A stretch of DNA of 64,000 nt from Acidobacteriota bacterium (GTDB taxonomy: Bacteria > Acidobacteriota > Blastocatellia > Pyrinomonadales > Pyrinomonadaceae): contig JAFAZX010000006.1 of assembly GCA_019239425.1 (NCBI GenBank), forward strand, positions 62,001 through 126,000, read 5' to 3'. The position numbers and the translations under genes were made by a program. Below are positions 1 to 7,722 of this stretch, piece by piece (positions within the stretch are counted from its first letter, which is position 1; every line of letters begins with the position of its first letter). The notes beneath the pieces were generated by a model. That model had not been told where the DNA came from and did no database searches. It saw nothing but the letters and a program-made list of their open reading frames with translations.

Positions 1-29
1 TGCGCGTCAACAATATGGCGAACAGGATT

Positions 30-104
30 TTAACCACAGAGACACAGAGACGCAGCTTCATGAATCCTAAAGGTAAAGCTGTGTCTCTGTGTCTCTGTGG
101 TTAA
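30..104. repeat. Intergenic palindrome, family A (ACAGAGAC-type)
   Basis: Two arms of about 28 bases, beginning TTAACCACAGAGACACAG and ending in its complement, enclose a short loop. Each arm is itself a short tandem repeat of CACAGAGA-like words. The same palindrome recurs at 10736-10814, 34572-34646 and 60084-60169. It lies upstream of the first sigma gene. Function unknown; as RNA it would fold into a long hairpin. Confidence 0.9.
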
Positions 105-204
105 AAACATCTGATACTCAAAAATCTCTTCCCGCGGAGAAAAAATTGGAAGAAGATACGCGGGGCTTGCGTCTATTGTGTCGAATGTTGGGGCGGAGGA
201 GAGG

Positions 205-804
205 ATGGAGAGCGTCGTCTTGACGGGCGAGGAAGCGCGGGGCGAGGCGGTCATCGAAGCCTGCAAGCAGGGCGACCGCGACGCCTTCCGCCGCCTGTTC
301 GAGCGCCACAAAGACCGCGTCTACTCCGTCGCCCTCTACTTCTTCGGCGGCGACGAGGCGACGGCTTCGGACGTGACGCAGCAGGTCTTTCTCAAACTCT
401 TCACGCGCATCCGGCAGTTCCAGGGCGAGGCGGAGTTCACGACCTGGCTCTACCGCCTGACGACGAACCTCTGCGTGGACGAGCAGCGCAAGCGCCGCCG
501 CGTGCAGCAGTTCGGCGAAGGCTTCGAGCTGAGCGAGCCGCGCGGGCGAAGGGCGCAGGAAGAGAGCCTCGCGCGCAGCGAGGTCGCGCACTCGGTCAAG
601 CGCGCCGTCGCCGCCCTGAAGCCGAAGCTGCGGGTCGTGATGCTCCTGAAGTATTTCGAGGAGATGAGCTATGAGGAGATCGCCGACGTGCTCGGCCTTT
701 CGAAGGGGACGGTCGCGTCGCGCCTGAACCGGGGCCACAAGGCGCTCGCGCGAAAACTCGGCCACCTGCGCGGGGCGCTCCTGCGGGAAGAGCGGGAGGG
801 ATGA
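205..804 (+). CDS. ECF-type RNA polymerase sigma factor
   Basis: A 199-residue sigma-70 family protein of ECF size. Region 2 spans about residues 25-95, including DVTQQVFLKLF and the TTWLYRLTTN stretch that contacts the -10 element. Region 4 spans about 130-185, with a helix-turn-helix around SYEEIADVLGLSKGTVASR. I chose ATG 205 because GGAGGA lies just upstream; an in-frame GTG at 178 has no ribosome-binding site. The next gene overlaps its stop codon and encodes a zinc-finger membrane protein, the usual anti-sigma arrangement. The target regulon is not visible here. Confidence 0.9.
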   Translation: MESVVLTGEEARGEAVIEACKQGDRDAFRRLFERHKDRVYSVALYFFGGDEATASDVTQQVFLKLFTRIRQFQGEAEFTTWLYRLTTNLCVDEQRKRRRVQQFGEGFELSEPRGRRAQEESLARSEVAHSVKRAVAALKPKLRVVMLLKYFEEMSYEEIADVLGLSKGTVASRLNRGHKALARKLGHLRGALLREEREG

Positions 805-1943
805 TGTTCGCAAGGCATTACAAGAAACATCTCTCGGCCTACGCACACGGCGCGCTCGCGCCCGAAGAGGCCGCGCGCGTCGCCGCGCACCTCGCGGCCT
901 GCGCCGCCTGCCGCGCCGAGTTCGAAGAGGTCAAGCTCGGCATCCGCCTCGCCGAATCGCTCCCCTCGGTCGCCGCCCCTGCCGGTCTCTGGGAAGGCAT
1001 CGAGGCCGCGCTCGCCAGAGAGTCGAACAGAGAGCGAGAGCGCGCCCCTCAAGCTAAAACACTCTTCCCTTCCCGCCGCCGCGCTTTGACCGCGGCCTTC
1101 GCCACCGTCCTGGTCGCACTGGTCGCGGGCGGCGCGTGGCTCTACCTGCGCGCGCAGCGTCCAGGCTGGGAGGTCGCGCGGGTCGAGGGCGCTCCGCGGG
1201 TCGCTTCGAGTCGCATCGACGAGCGCGGGCGCCTGCGCGTCGGCGAGTGGCTTGAGACCGACTCGGCCTCGCGCGCCGAGATCGCCGTCGCCAACATCGG
1301 CGAGGTCGAGGTCGAGCCGAACACGCGCGTCCGCCTCGTCGAGACGAGACTCACCGAACACCGCCTGGAGCTTGAGCGCGGCACCCTGCACGCGCGCATC
1401 TGGGCGCCGCCCAGACTCTTCTTCGTCAACACGCCCTCGGCCGTCGCGGCCGACCTGGGCTGCGCCTACACGCTCGAAGTTGACGACAAGGGGCGCGGGC
1501 TTCTGCACGTCACCTCGGGCTACGTCGCGCTCGAAACCGAGGCGCGCGAGTCAATCGTCCCGGCCGGCGCCGCCTGCATGACCGAGCCAGGCGCGGGGCC
1601 GGGCACGCCCTTCTTCGAAGACGCGCCCGAGCCTTTCGTCGAGGCGCTCGCCAGACTCGACTTCGAGCACGACCGCGCCTCGCTCGACGCGGTGCTCGCG
1701 GGCGCGAGGGTGAAGGACACTCTGACGCTCTGGCACCTGCTCCCGCGCGTCGGCGTGGAAGAGCGCGCGCGCGTCTACGAAAGACTCGCGGCCCTCGCGC
1801 CGCCGCCAGACGGCGTGACGCGGGAAGGCGTCATCGGGCTCGACCGCCCGATGCTCGACGCCTGGAAGACGAACCTCGAAGGCAACTGGCTCGGCGAGAG
1901 CACGCCCGCCATCCGCCGCGTGTGGCGCAACCTTTGGCGTTGA
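801..1943 (+). CDS. Membrane anti-sigma factor with zinc finger and FecR-like domain
   Basis: The 380-residue product starts with a zf-HC2-type zinc finger (His30, Cys34, Cys37 in HLAACAAC), the fold that holds ECF sigma factors at the membrane. A single membrane helix lies near residues 95-117. The outer part, about 140-260, resembles FecR domains (DSASRAEIAVANIGEVEVEP, then TPSAVAADLGCAYTLEV). ATG 801 overlaps the sigma stop codon, so the pair is probably translationally coupled. The C-terminal 110 residues are unassigned. It likely releases the sigma factor on an envelope signal, though the signal is unknown. Confidence 0.82.
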   Translation: MMFARHYKKHLSAYAHGALAPEEAARVAAHLAACAACRAEFEEVKLGIRLAESLPSVAAPAGLWEGIEAALARESNRERERAPQAKTLFPSRRRALTAAFATVLVALVAGGAWLYLRAQRPGWEVARVEGAPRVASSRIDERGRLRVGEWLETDSASRAEIAVANIGEVEVEPNTRVRLVETRLTEHRLELERGTLHARIWAPPRLFFVNTPSAVAADLGCAYTLEVDDKGRGLLHVTSGYVALETEARESIVPAGAACMTEPGAGPGTPFFEDAPEPFVEALARLDFEHDRASLDAVLAGARVKDTLTLWHLLPRVGVEERARVYERLAALAPPPDGVTREGVIGLDRPMLDAWKTNLEGNWLGESTPAIRRVWRNLWR

Positions 1944-1962
1944 GTCAAACCGCGCCCTCTTT

Positions 1963-2102
1963 GCTGGGAGCGCGGGCATCCCTGCCCGCAAGCGCGCTTC
2001 AGCGCGCTGACTGTTTAACTCTTCACCTCAACCTTGAGACTTAAAGCATCTCGGCTTTCGCGCTCTCGCGCTCATGCGGACAGGGATGCCCGCGCTCCCA
2101 GC
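1963..2102. repeat. Intergenic palindrome, family E (GGGAGCGCGGGC arms)
   Basis: The arm at 1963-1990 begins GCTGGGAGCGCGGGCATCCC. Its near-complement ends at 2102. The inner 80 bases contain a small hairpin (AAGCGCGCTTCAGCGCGCT). It fills the gap between the anti-sigma and NHL genes. An open frame runs from the right arm into the NHL gene, but the real start lies downstream at 2134. Confidence 0.8.
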
Positions 2103-2133
2103 TTATTGGCCCTTTTGTCTAAAAGGAGGTGAG

Positions 2134-3258
2134 ATGTCGCGAATCAAGCTCTTACTTTATGTCTTCGCGCTCATGCTGTTACCGGCGGTTGTGTCGGCGC
2201 ATCCGGCGACAGGCATCGTGGTGGACGCGCAGGGGCGCATCAGCTTCAGCGACCTCGAAACCGTCTGGCGCATCGACGCGGGCGGGCGGCTCTCGGTCTT
2301 CCGCGCGGGCGCGCGGGGCAGGCACGTGCACGAGCTGTCCGTCGACAGGGACGGGAACGTCTACGGCGGCGACGTGAGTTACGACACGCGCACGGGCCTT
2401 TGGGTCGAGGCCGTCTGGCGGCGCACGCCGGACGGGCGCGAGGAGACGTACCTCGTCCCGCCGACCACAGACCCGCCGCGCGGCCTCTCCATCTGGCGCG
2501 ACGCCGCGGGCAACACCTTCTACGTCGAGCAGGACAGGCACCTCAACCGCGAGACGCGCATCCTGAAGCGCACGCCGTCCGGCGAGGTCTCGACGCTCGC
2601 GGGCGGCGAATACGGGCACGCGGACGGGCTCGGCGCGCTGGCGCGCTTCCGTTCCATCGGCGGCCTCGCCTTCGGCCCCGACGGGTCGCTCTACGTGACG
2701 GACGAAGGGAGCTTGCGCCGCGTCTCGCCAAACGGCGAGGTGAAGACTTTGGCGGAGGGCCTCGACGAAAAGATGCCCGGCGACGAGGAGGCCGGTTACG
2801 GCGGGCTGATGGGACTCGCGGTCGACGCGGGCGGCAGCGTCTACGTGGCCGACTACGGCAGGCGTCGCGTGTTGAAGGTCGGGGCCGACGGGAAGGTCAC
2901 GCGCGTCGCGCGCGCCGAAGAACCCTGGTCGCCGACGGGCGTCGCCACGACGCGCGACGGCCGCGTCCTCATCCTCGAAGCGGGCTTCGCGCCGCCGAAC
3001 GTCTTCAGCGGCCCGCGCGTCCGCGCGCTCTCGCCCGACGGGAGTTTGAAGGTGCTCGCGACCGTGGGTCTGAAGGAGAACGTCGCGCTCCGCCTGACCA
3101 AACCTTCCGACCCGCCGGGCACGCCCTCCGCCGAAAAGTACGAGGGCAACGTCGGCCGCGTGGAGCTGGCGCTCGGCCTCTACTTCGGCCTCGGGGTCTT
3201 CGCCATCGGTGCCGTCGCAGGGCGCAGAAGCTTCAGGATGAGGAGGCGTCATGATTAA
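2134..3258 (+). CDS. Secreted NHL-repeat/SMP-30-like beta-propeller protein
   Basis: 374 residues from ATG 2134, which follows a strong AAAGGAGGTGAG site; an upstream in-frame ATG lies inside a repeat and is rejected. A signal peptide covers about residues 1-22 (LLLYVFALMLLPAVVSA). Repeats such as GGLAFGPDGSLYVTDEG and MGLAVDAGGSVYVADYGRRRVLKV are NHL/SMP-30-type propeller blades. A hydrophobic stretch near the C-terminus followed by RRR suggests a membrane anchor with a large outer domain. The gene overlaps the next by eight bases. Propellers of this class bind ligands or act as lactonases; no specific substrate can be read here. Confidence 0.75.
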   Translation: MSRIKLLLYVFALMLLPAVVSAHPATGIVVDAQGRISFSDLETVWRIDAGGRLSVFRAGARGRHVHELSVDRDGNVYGGDVSYDTRTGLWVEAVWRRTPDGREETYLVPPTTDPPRGLSIWRDAAGNTFYVEQDRHLNRETRILKRTPSGEVSTLAGGEYGHADGLGALARFRSIGGLAFGPDGSLYVTDEGSLRRVSPNGEVKTLAEGLDEKMPGDEEAGYGGLMGLAVDAGGSVYVADYGRRRVLKVGADGKVTRVARAEEPWSPTGVATTRDGRVLILEAGFAPPNVFSGPRVRALSPDGSLKVLATVGLKENVALRLTKPSDPPGTPSAEKYEGNVGRVELALGLYFGLGVFAIGAVAGRRSFRMRRRHD

Positions 3259-3727
3259 AGTCTTGAAGGCCGCCGCGGCGTTCCTGCTCCTGCTCTTCGT
3301 CGGCGCGCAGTTCGTCCGGCCCGCTCGCGTCAACCCGACGGCCGCCGCCGGCCAGTCGCTCGAAGAGCACGCCCGCGTGCCGGGCGAGGTCGCCGACGTC
3401 TTGCAGCGCTCCTGCATGGACTGCCACTCGAACCGCACGGACTGGCCCTGGTACTCGAACGTCGCGCCGGTCTCCTGGTTCGTCATCGACCACGTCAACC
3501 ACGGCCGCCGTTACCTGAACTTCTCACGCTGGGGCGAGTACGACCGGCGCGACCGGATCGACCATCTGAACGCAATCTGCAAGACGGTGAAGGGCGGCTC
3601 GATGCCGCTCGACTCCTACACGCTCGTCCACCGCGGCACGAAGCTCGGGCCGGCCGACGTGAAGACGCTCTGCGACTGGGCCGGCGCGGAGCAGCGACGT
3701 CTGGCGTCGTCGGAGGGAAAGGATTAA
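3251..3727 (+). CDS. Haem-binding domain protein (cytochrome c-like)
   Basis: 158 residues. An N-terminal hydrophobic segment (about 5-20) should export or anchor it. The CMDCHSN motif (Cys55, Cys58, His59) is a c-type haem attachment site. The following NRTDWPWYSNVAPVSW matches the Haem_bd family. GGAGG precedes the ATG inside the end of the NHL gene, so the two are coupled. Likely a small periplasmic electron carrier or haem protein; the electron partner is unknown. The aldehyde dehydrogenase gene follows 15 bases later. Confidence 0.85.
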   Translation: MIKVLKAAAAFLLLLFVGAQFVRPARVNPTAAAGQSLEEHARVPGEVADVLQRSCMDCHSNRTDWPWYSNVAPVSWFVIDHVNHGRRYLNFSRWGEYDRRDRIDHLNAICKTVKGGSMPLDSYTLVHRGTKLGPADVKTLCDWAGAEQRRLASSEGKD

Positions 3728-3742
3728 TCTGTCGTCGAAGCG

Positions 3743-5167
3743 ATGACAGATAAACCCCTACTTCTCGGCGGCGAGTGGCGCACGACGGCGGCGACGCGCG
3801 AGGTGCGCTCGCCCTACAACTCCGAGCTGATAGCGAACTTCTCGGTCGCGTCCCGTGCCGAGGTCGAAGAGGCGCTCGCCGCCGCCTCGCGCGCGGCCGC
3901 GGAGATGCGCGAGCTGCCGCGCCACCGCGTCGCCGAAGGCCTGCGCGCCATCGCGGACGGCATCCGCGCGCGCTCGGAGGAGTTCGCGCGCACCATCGCC
4001 GCGGAAGCGGGCAAGCCCATCAAGACTGCGCGCGCGGAGGTCGAGCGCGGCGTGATGACCTTCGTCCACGCGTCCGAGGAGGCGCGCCGCTTCGCGGGCG
4101 AGGTCGTCCCGCTCGACGGGCAGTCCACGGGCACGGGCCGGACGGGCTGGACGGAGCGCTTCCCGCGCGGCGTGGTCTTCGGCATCACGCCCTTCAACTT
4201 CCCCCTCAACCTCGTCGCGCACAAGGTCGCGCCCGCGCTCGCCGCGCGCAACGCCGTCGTCGTCAAGCCCAGCCCGCGCACGCCGCTCACGTCGCTCCTG
4301 CTCGGCGAAGTCTTCCTCGAAGCGGGACTGCCGCGCGCGGGCCTGCAGGTCGTGCCGATGGAGGTCGAGACCATCGACCTCGTGCTCGAAGACGAGCGCG
4401 TCGGGATGGTCTCGTTTACGGGGAGCGCGGAGGTCGGCTGGCTTCTGCGACGGCGCGCGGCGCGCATTCCGGTCGCGCTCGAACTCGGCGGCAACGCGCC
4501 CGTCATCGTCGACGAGACGGCCGACGTGAAGTATGCAGCCGAGCGCACGGCCGCCTCCGCCTTCGCGTACGCCGGCCAGGTCTGCATCTCCGCGCAGCGC
4601 GTGCTGGTGCACGTGCAGATTTCGGAGGAGTTCACCGACCGCTTCGTTAAGATCGCGAAGTCGCTCAAGTCCGGCGACCCGCTCGACGAAGCGACGGAAC
4701 TCTCCAACATGATTGACGAGGCGGCGGCCCAGCGCGCCGAAGGCTGGGTTAAAGAGGCGGTCGGCGCGGGCGCGCGTCTGCTGTGCGGCGGCCGGCGCGC
4801 GGGCTCTCTGCTCGACGCGACCGTCCTGACCGACGTGCACGCGGAGATGCGCGTCTGCTCCGAAGAGGTCTTCGCGCCCGTCGCCACGCTCCAGACCTTC
4901 GGCGACTTCGAAGAGGCTCTGGCGGAAGCGAACAACACGCGCTACGGTTTGCAGGCCGGCGTCTTCACGCGCGAGACCGCGCGCGCCCTGCGCGCCTTCC
5001 GCACGCTCGACTTCGGCGGCGTCATCGTCAACGACTCGCCCGCCTTCCGCGTGGACAACATGCCCTACGGCGGCGTCAAGCTCTCCGGCGCCGGCCGCGA
5101 AGGCATCCGCTACGCGATGGAGGAGATGACCGAGCCGCGCCTCATCGTCATCGACCCGGAACATTGA
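3743..5167 (+). CDS. NAD(P)-dependent aldehyde dehydrogenase family protein
   Basis: 474 residues, normal for the family. The nucleotide-binding parts show GITPFNFPLNLVAHKVAPAL and VVVKPS, with FTGSAEVG for the phosphate-binding turn. The general base is Glu247 in LELGGNAP and the catalytic nucleophile Cys281 in AGQVCISAQR, so the enzyme looks active. It oxidises an aldehyde to the acid; the overall look is that of the lactaldehyde/succinate-semialdehyde/GapN-like group, but substrate is not decidable from sequence. It follows the haem-binding gene closely and is probably the last gene of that operon. Confidence 0.9.
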   Translation: MTDKPLLLGGEWRTTAATREVRSPYNSELIANFSVASRAEVEEALAAASRAAAEMRELPRHRVAEGLRAIADGIRARSEEFARTIAAEAGKPIKTARAEVERGVMTFVHASEEARRFAGEVVPLDGQSTGTGRTGWTERFPRGVVFGITPFNFPLNLVAHKVAPALAARNAVVVKPSPRTPLTSLLLGEVFLEAGLPRAGLQVVPMEVETIDLVLEDERVGMVSFTGSAEVGWLLRRRAARIPVALELGGNAPVIVDETADVKYAAERTAASAFAYAGQVCISAQRVLVHVQISEEFTDRFVKIAKSLKSGDPLDEATELSNMIDEAAAQRAEGWVKEAVGAGARLLCGGRRAGSLLDATVLTDVHAEMRVCSEEVFAPVATLQTFGDFEEALAEANNTRYGLQAGVFTRETARALRAFRTLDFGGVIVNDSPAFRVDNMPYGGVKLSGAGREGIRYAMEEMTEPRLIVIDPEH

Positions 5168-5255
5168 AACACCGGTTAGGCCGGGTCGTTCGGTCTAATG
5201 CCGGTCGGGCTGTGCCTGCTTGCGTACAGTGAAAACGGACGGGCCTGATGTGACC

Positions 5256-5282
5256 TTGCTTTTCTACCGGCCCTGATATATT
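5256..5282 (+). promoter_or_regulatory. Candidate sigma-70 promoter for the kelch gene
   Basis: TTGCTT at 5256-5261 and TATATT at 5277-5282 are 15 bases apart, a little short. They lie about 120 bases before the kelch start codon in otherwise gene-free DNA. Inferred only from consensus. Confidence 0.35.
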
Positions 5283-5399
5283 TTCCCGCCGCCTTGAGAC
5301 AGCCCTCGCAGGTCGGCCCCCAGAGCCTGCGCTTGTCCCGCAAACACCTCTGCTCAGCCTACCGTAGCTGCCTACATCCGTCTAAAGAAGGAGAACGCT

Positions 5400-6467
5400 A
5401 TGCGCAGGGGAATGCTCCTCTTGTTTCTGACCTGTGCCCTGACGGGTCGGGTCTTTGCTCAAACAGGTACGTGGACGACGGTGGCTTCGACGCCAACGCC
5501 CATAGCCCAACAGGCAGCCGGTGTCATCAACGGCAGGCTCTACGCTGTCGGCGGCGCGAATGCTGCGATCTGCTGCAATAACTTCCCGGCCCCGACATTC
5601 GAATATGATCTGGCGACAAACAGTTGGGTGACGAAAACCACCATGTCGGTAAAACGTAAGAACCTTGCCGGCGGGGTGGTTAACGGCCTACTCTACGCGG
5701 TCGGCGGCGATGATGACTTTTCGTACTTTACGACCAACGAAGCCTACGACCCCGTTCTGGATACCTGGACGGGTAGGGGAAGTATGCTTACAGGTCGTAC
5801 CGGTCTTGCCGCCGGTGTGGTCAACGGGAAGCTATATGCTACCGGCGGTTCGATTGCCCCGGTCGGAGTAGTAGTAGCGACGGTTGAAGCGCATGACCCC
5901 ATAGCAAATACGTGGACGGCACGCGCGCCCATGTTACAACCGCGTACTTATCACGGGGCGGCGGCGGTCAACGGCAAACTCTATGTCGTCGGAGGCATTG
6001 ATGGGAACGGCATAGATTTGGCTACAGTCGAGTCTTACGACCCCGCAAGCGACACGTGGACGAGCAGAGCGCCGATGCCGACAGCGCGCCATAGTTTTGG
6101 TATCGCTGTGGCGAACGGCATCATCTACGCTATCGGCGGAGGAGTTTCCAGCGGGAGCCCATCCGTGCTCTCGACGGTCGAGGCTTACAATCTCGCGACG
6201 AACACGTGGACGACAGCGCCTTCGATGCCGACTGCGCGTCTGTTTCTTAGCGCCGGAGAAATTAACGGCGTGATATATGCAGTCGGAGGCATAGACGCTA
6301 ACAGCAATTTCCTCGATACCGTCGAGGCCTTCACCACGTCGCCGCCGCAGGCCAGCCCGCCCACCAGCAAAGACCAGTGCGACAACGGCGGTTGGCGCGG
6401 GTTCACTGTGCCGCGCCCCTTCAAGAATCAGGGAGACTGTATTCGGTTCGTCCGCACGGGTCGCTAG
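5400..6467 (+). CDS. Secreted kelch-repeat protein with C-terminal KDQC motif
   Basis: 355 residues with AAGAAGGAG before the ATG and a signal peptide ending near residue 20 (LLLFLTCALTGRVFAQ). Six repeats are visible through their NG-x-x-YAVGG cores (for example NGRLYAVGGANA, NGLLYAVGGDDD, NGKLYVVGGIDG, NGVIYAVGGIDA), giving a six-bladed propeller. After a TSPPQASPPTS linker the last 30 residues read KDQCDNGGWRGF, then FKNQGDCIRFV. This short two-cysteine tail recurs at the end of many unrelated bacterial exoproteins; its role is unknown to me. GC content appears lower than that of its neighbours. Confidence 0.85.
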   Translation: MRRGMLLLFLTCALTGRVFAQTGTWTTVASTPTPIAQQAAGVINGRLYAVGGANAAICCNNFPAPTFEYDLATNSWVTKTTMSVKRKNLAGGVVNGLLYAVGGDDDFSYFTTNEAYDPVLDTWTGRGSMLTGRTGLAAGVVNGKLYATGGSIAPVGVVVATVEAHDPIANTWTARAPMLQPRTYHGAAAVNGKLYVVGGIDGNGIDLATVESYDPASDTWTSRAPMPTARHSFGIAVANGIIYAIGGGVSSGSPSVLSTVEAYNLATNTWTTAPSMPTARLFLSAGEINGVIYAVGGIDANSNFLDTVEAFTTSPPQASPPTSKDQCDNGGWRGFTVPRPFKNQGDCIRFVRTGR

Positions 6468-6758
6468 CGGGAATATACGGCATTTGTCCATTCACAGGGT
6501 TTCCAAGACTCTCGATTCTTCGAGGGCCTTGGGAACCTTCAAGGTAAGGGACGCGCTTTGCCTTCCCGTAGCGCGCGGCCGAACCACCCATTCCAGCCGC
6601 CCGCCCTCAGCTTGCCTTTCGTCCTTACTCTCTTGTTCATTTGTTCAAGTCGCCGCCTGAGTCGGGCGCGGCTGAATTCGGCATCCCCGCAAGAAACAGA
6701 ACAACCCCGCGTTCAATCCACGTCGCCGTCCGCAACCATCCATCGAAGGGACAAAGAG

Positions 6759-7634
6759 ATGTGGAAACTGAGAATAACAACCCCCTTCTTACTATTTCTC
6801 GCGCTCTCGATGTGCGCCCCTTCCGGCGGTAGGTCTCAAACGTTGTCGGCGACTCCCATGCAGTCTGAGGATAAGAGCGACACCCCCGGCCGCACGGTCA
6901 TCGACTACGACGGCGACCTGAAAGCGGGCCAGACCTACCGGGCCGCGGTGCGCGGCGATAAAGTTTACGAACTGGTCTTCGTCCCCGCTCTGAAACCGCG
7001 GATGCACCAGTCGGTGAGCGTCGATTGGACGAACCTCGACGAGTTCCCCGCGCTCAGGCAGCTCAGCCTCGACGCGGGCGAACGAGTGATCGTTTTCAGT
7101 GTCCTGTCGGACAAGACCACGTACATGGGCGGGCGGCGTTGGGACAGGGTGCTGCTCTGCAAGGTCGTCGCCGTCGACGCGGGCCAGTCCGCGGCCCCCG
7201 AGGGCTGGAGGCAGATCGGGACGGACAAGACCATCTCTTTCCTCCTGCCGGACGACATGAAGCAGACCGATGCGGTGGGCGACGAAACTCCCATTGCCGA
7301 ATACGCGAACGGCAGAATGCGGATCATGTTTGAGTTTCGGCCGTGGGGCCTTACCGCGCCGCGCAGAGGCCGGCGGCGCGCCCGCCACGTAAAGGGCTAC
7401 CGGGAGGAGGAGGTGCGGATTGACGGCAAGTGGGCGTACCTCAAGACCTACTCCCCGAGTGAGAAAGAGAAGGGGCAGGCGTACACCGCCGAATTGATGG
7501 TCGTCACGAAAGCGTGGGCGCCGTACGTGGAGCTTCTGGTGACCTTCACGGGCAACGACGCGTCCGACCTCCGGGTCGCCGAGCGCGTCTTCGCCTCGAT
7601 CCAGTTCCCCGCCGAGCGCGCCGCGCCCCGATAG
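6759..7634 (+). CDS. Secreted protein of unknown function
   Basis: 291 residues from ATG 6759, preceded by GAAGGG. This start gives a clean signal peptide (LRITTPFLLFLALSMCAPSG), whereas the longer open frame from 6558 reads through arginine-rich, unlikely sequence. I recognise no domain. The mature part alternates charged and beta-like stretches (RTVIDYDGDLKAGQTYRAAV, VSVDWTNLDEFPALRQ) and ends with a globular segment around LMVVTKAWAPYVELLVTFTG that resembles small stress or lipoprotein-type folds. It stands alone between the kelch and acylase genes. Confidence 0.6.
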   Translation: MWKLRITTPFLLFLALSMCAPSGGRSQTLSATPMQSEDKSDTPGRTVIDYDGDLKAGQTYRAAVRGDKVYELVFVPALKPRMHQSVSVDWTNLDEFPALRQLSLDAGERVIVFSVLSDKTTYMGGRRWDRVLLCKVVAVDAGQSAAPEGWRQIGTDKTISFLLPDDMKQTDAVGDETPIAEYANGRMRIMFEFRPWGLTAPRRGRRRARHVKGYREEEVRIDGKWAYLKTYSPSEKEKGQAYTAELMVVTKAWAPYVELLVTFTGNDASDLRVAERVFASIQFPAERAAPR

Positions 7635-7722
7635 TTCCCCTCACATAACTACCCTCGCCAAGCACACGCGTTTCGCGTAAGATGCTCGCGCCTTTAACAC
7701 CTTCCGCCTTGAGGTTCACCCG

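Noticed and set aside
30..104. CRISPR array or tandem repeat array formed by the recurring palindromes
   Set aside because: The units are inverted, scattered singly between genes, and have no regular spacers or cas genes.
2074..2133. Upstream in-frame ATG for the NHL protein
   Set aside because: It lies in the arm of a family E palindrome and would place 20 unlikely residues before a perfect signal peptide; AAAGGAGGTGAG marks ATG 2134.
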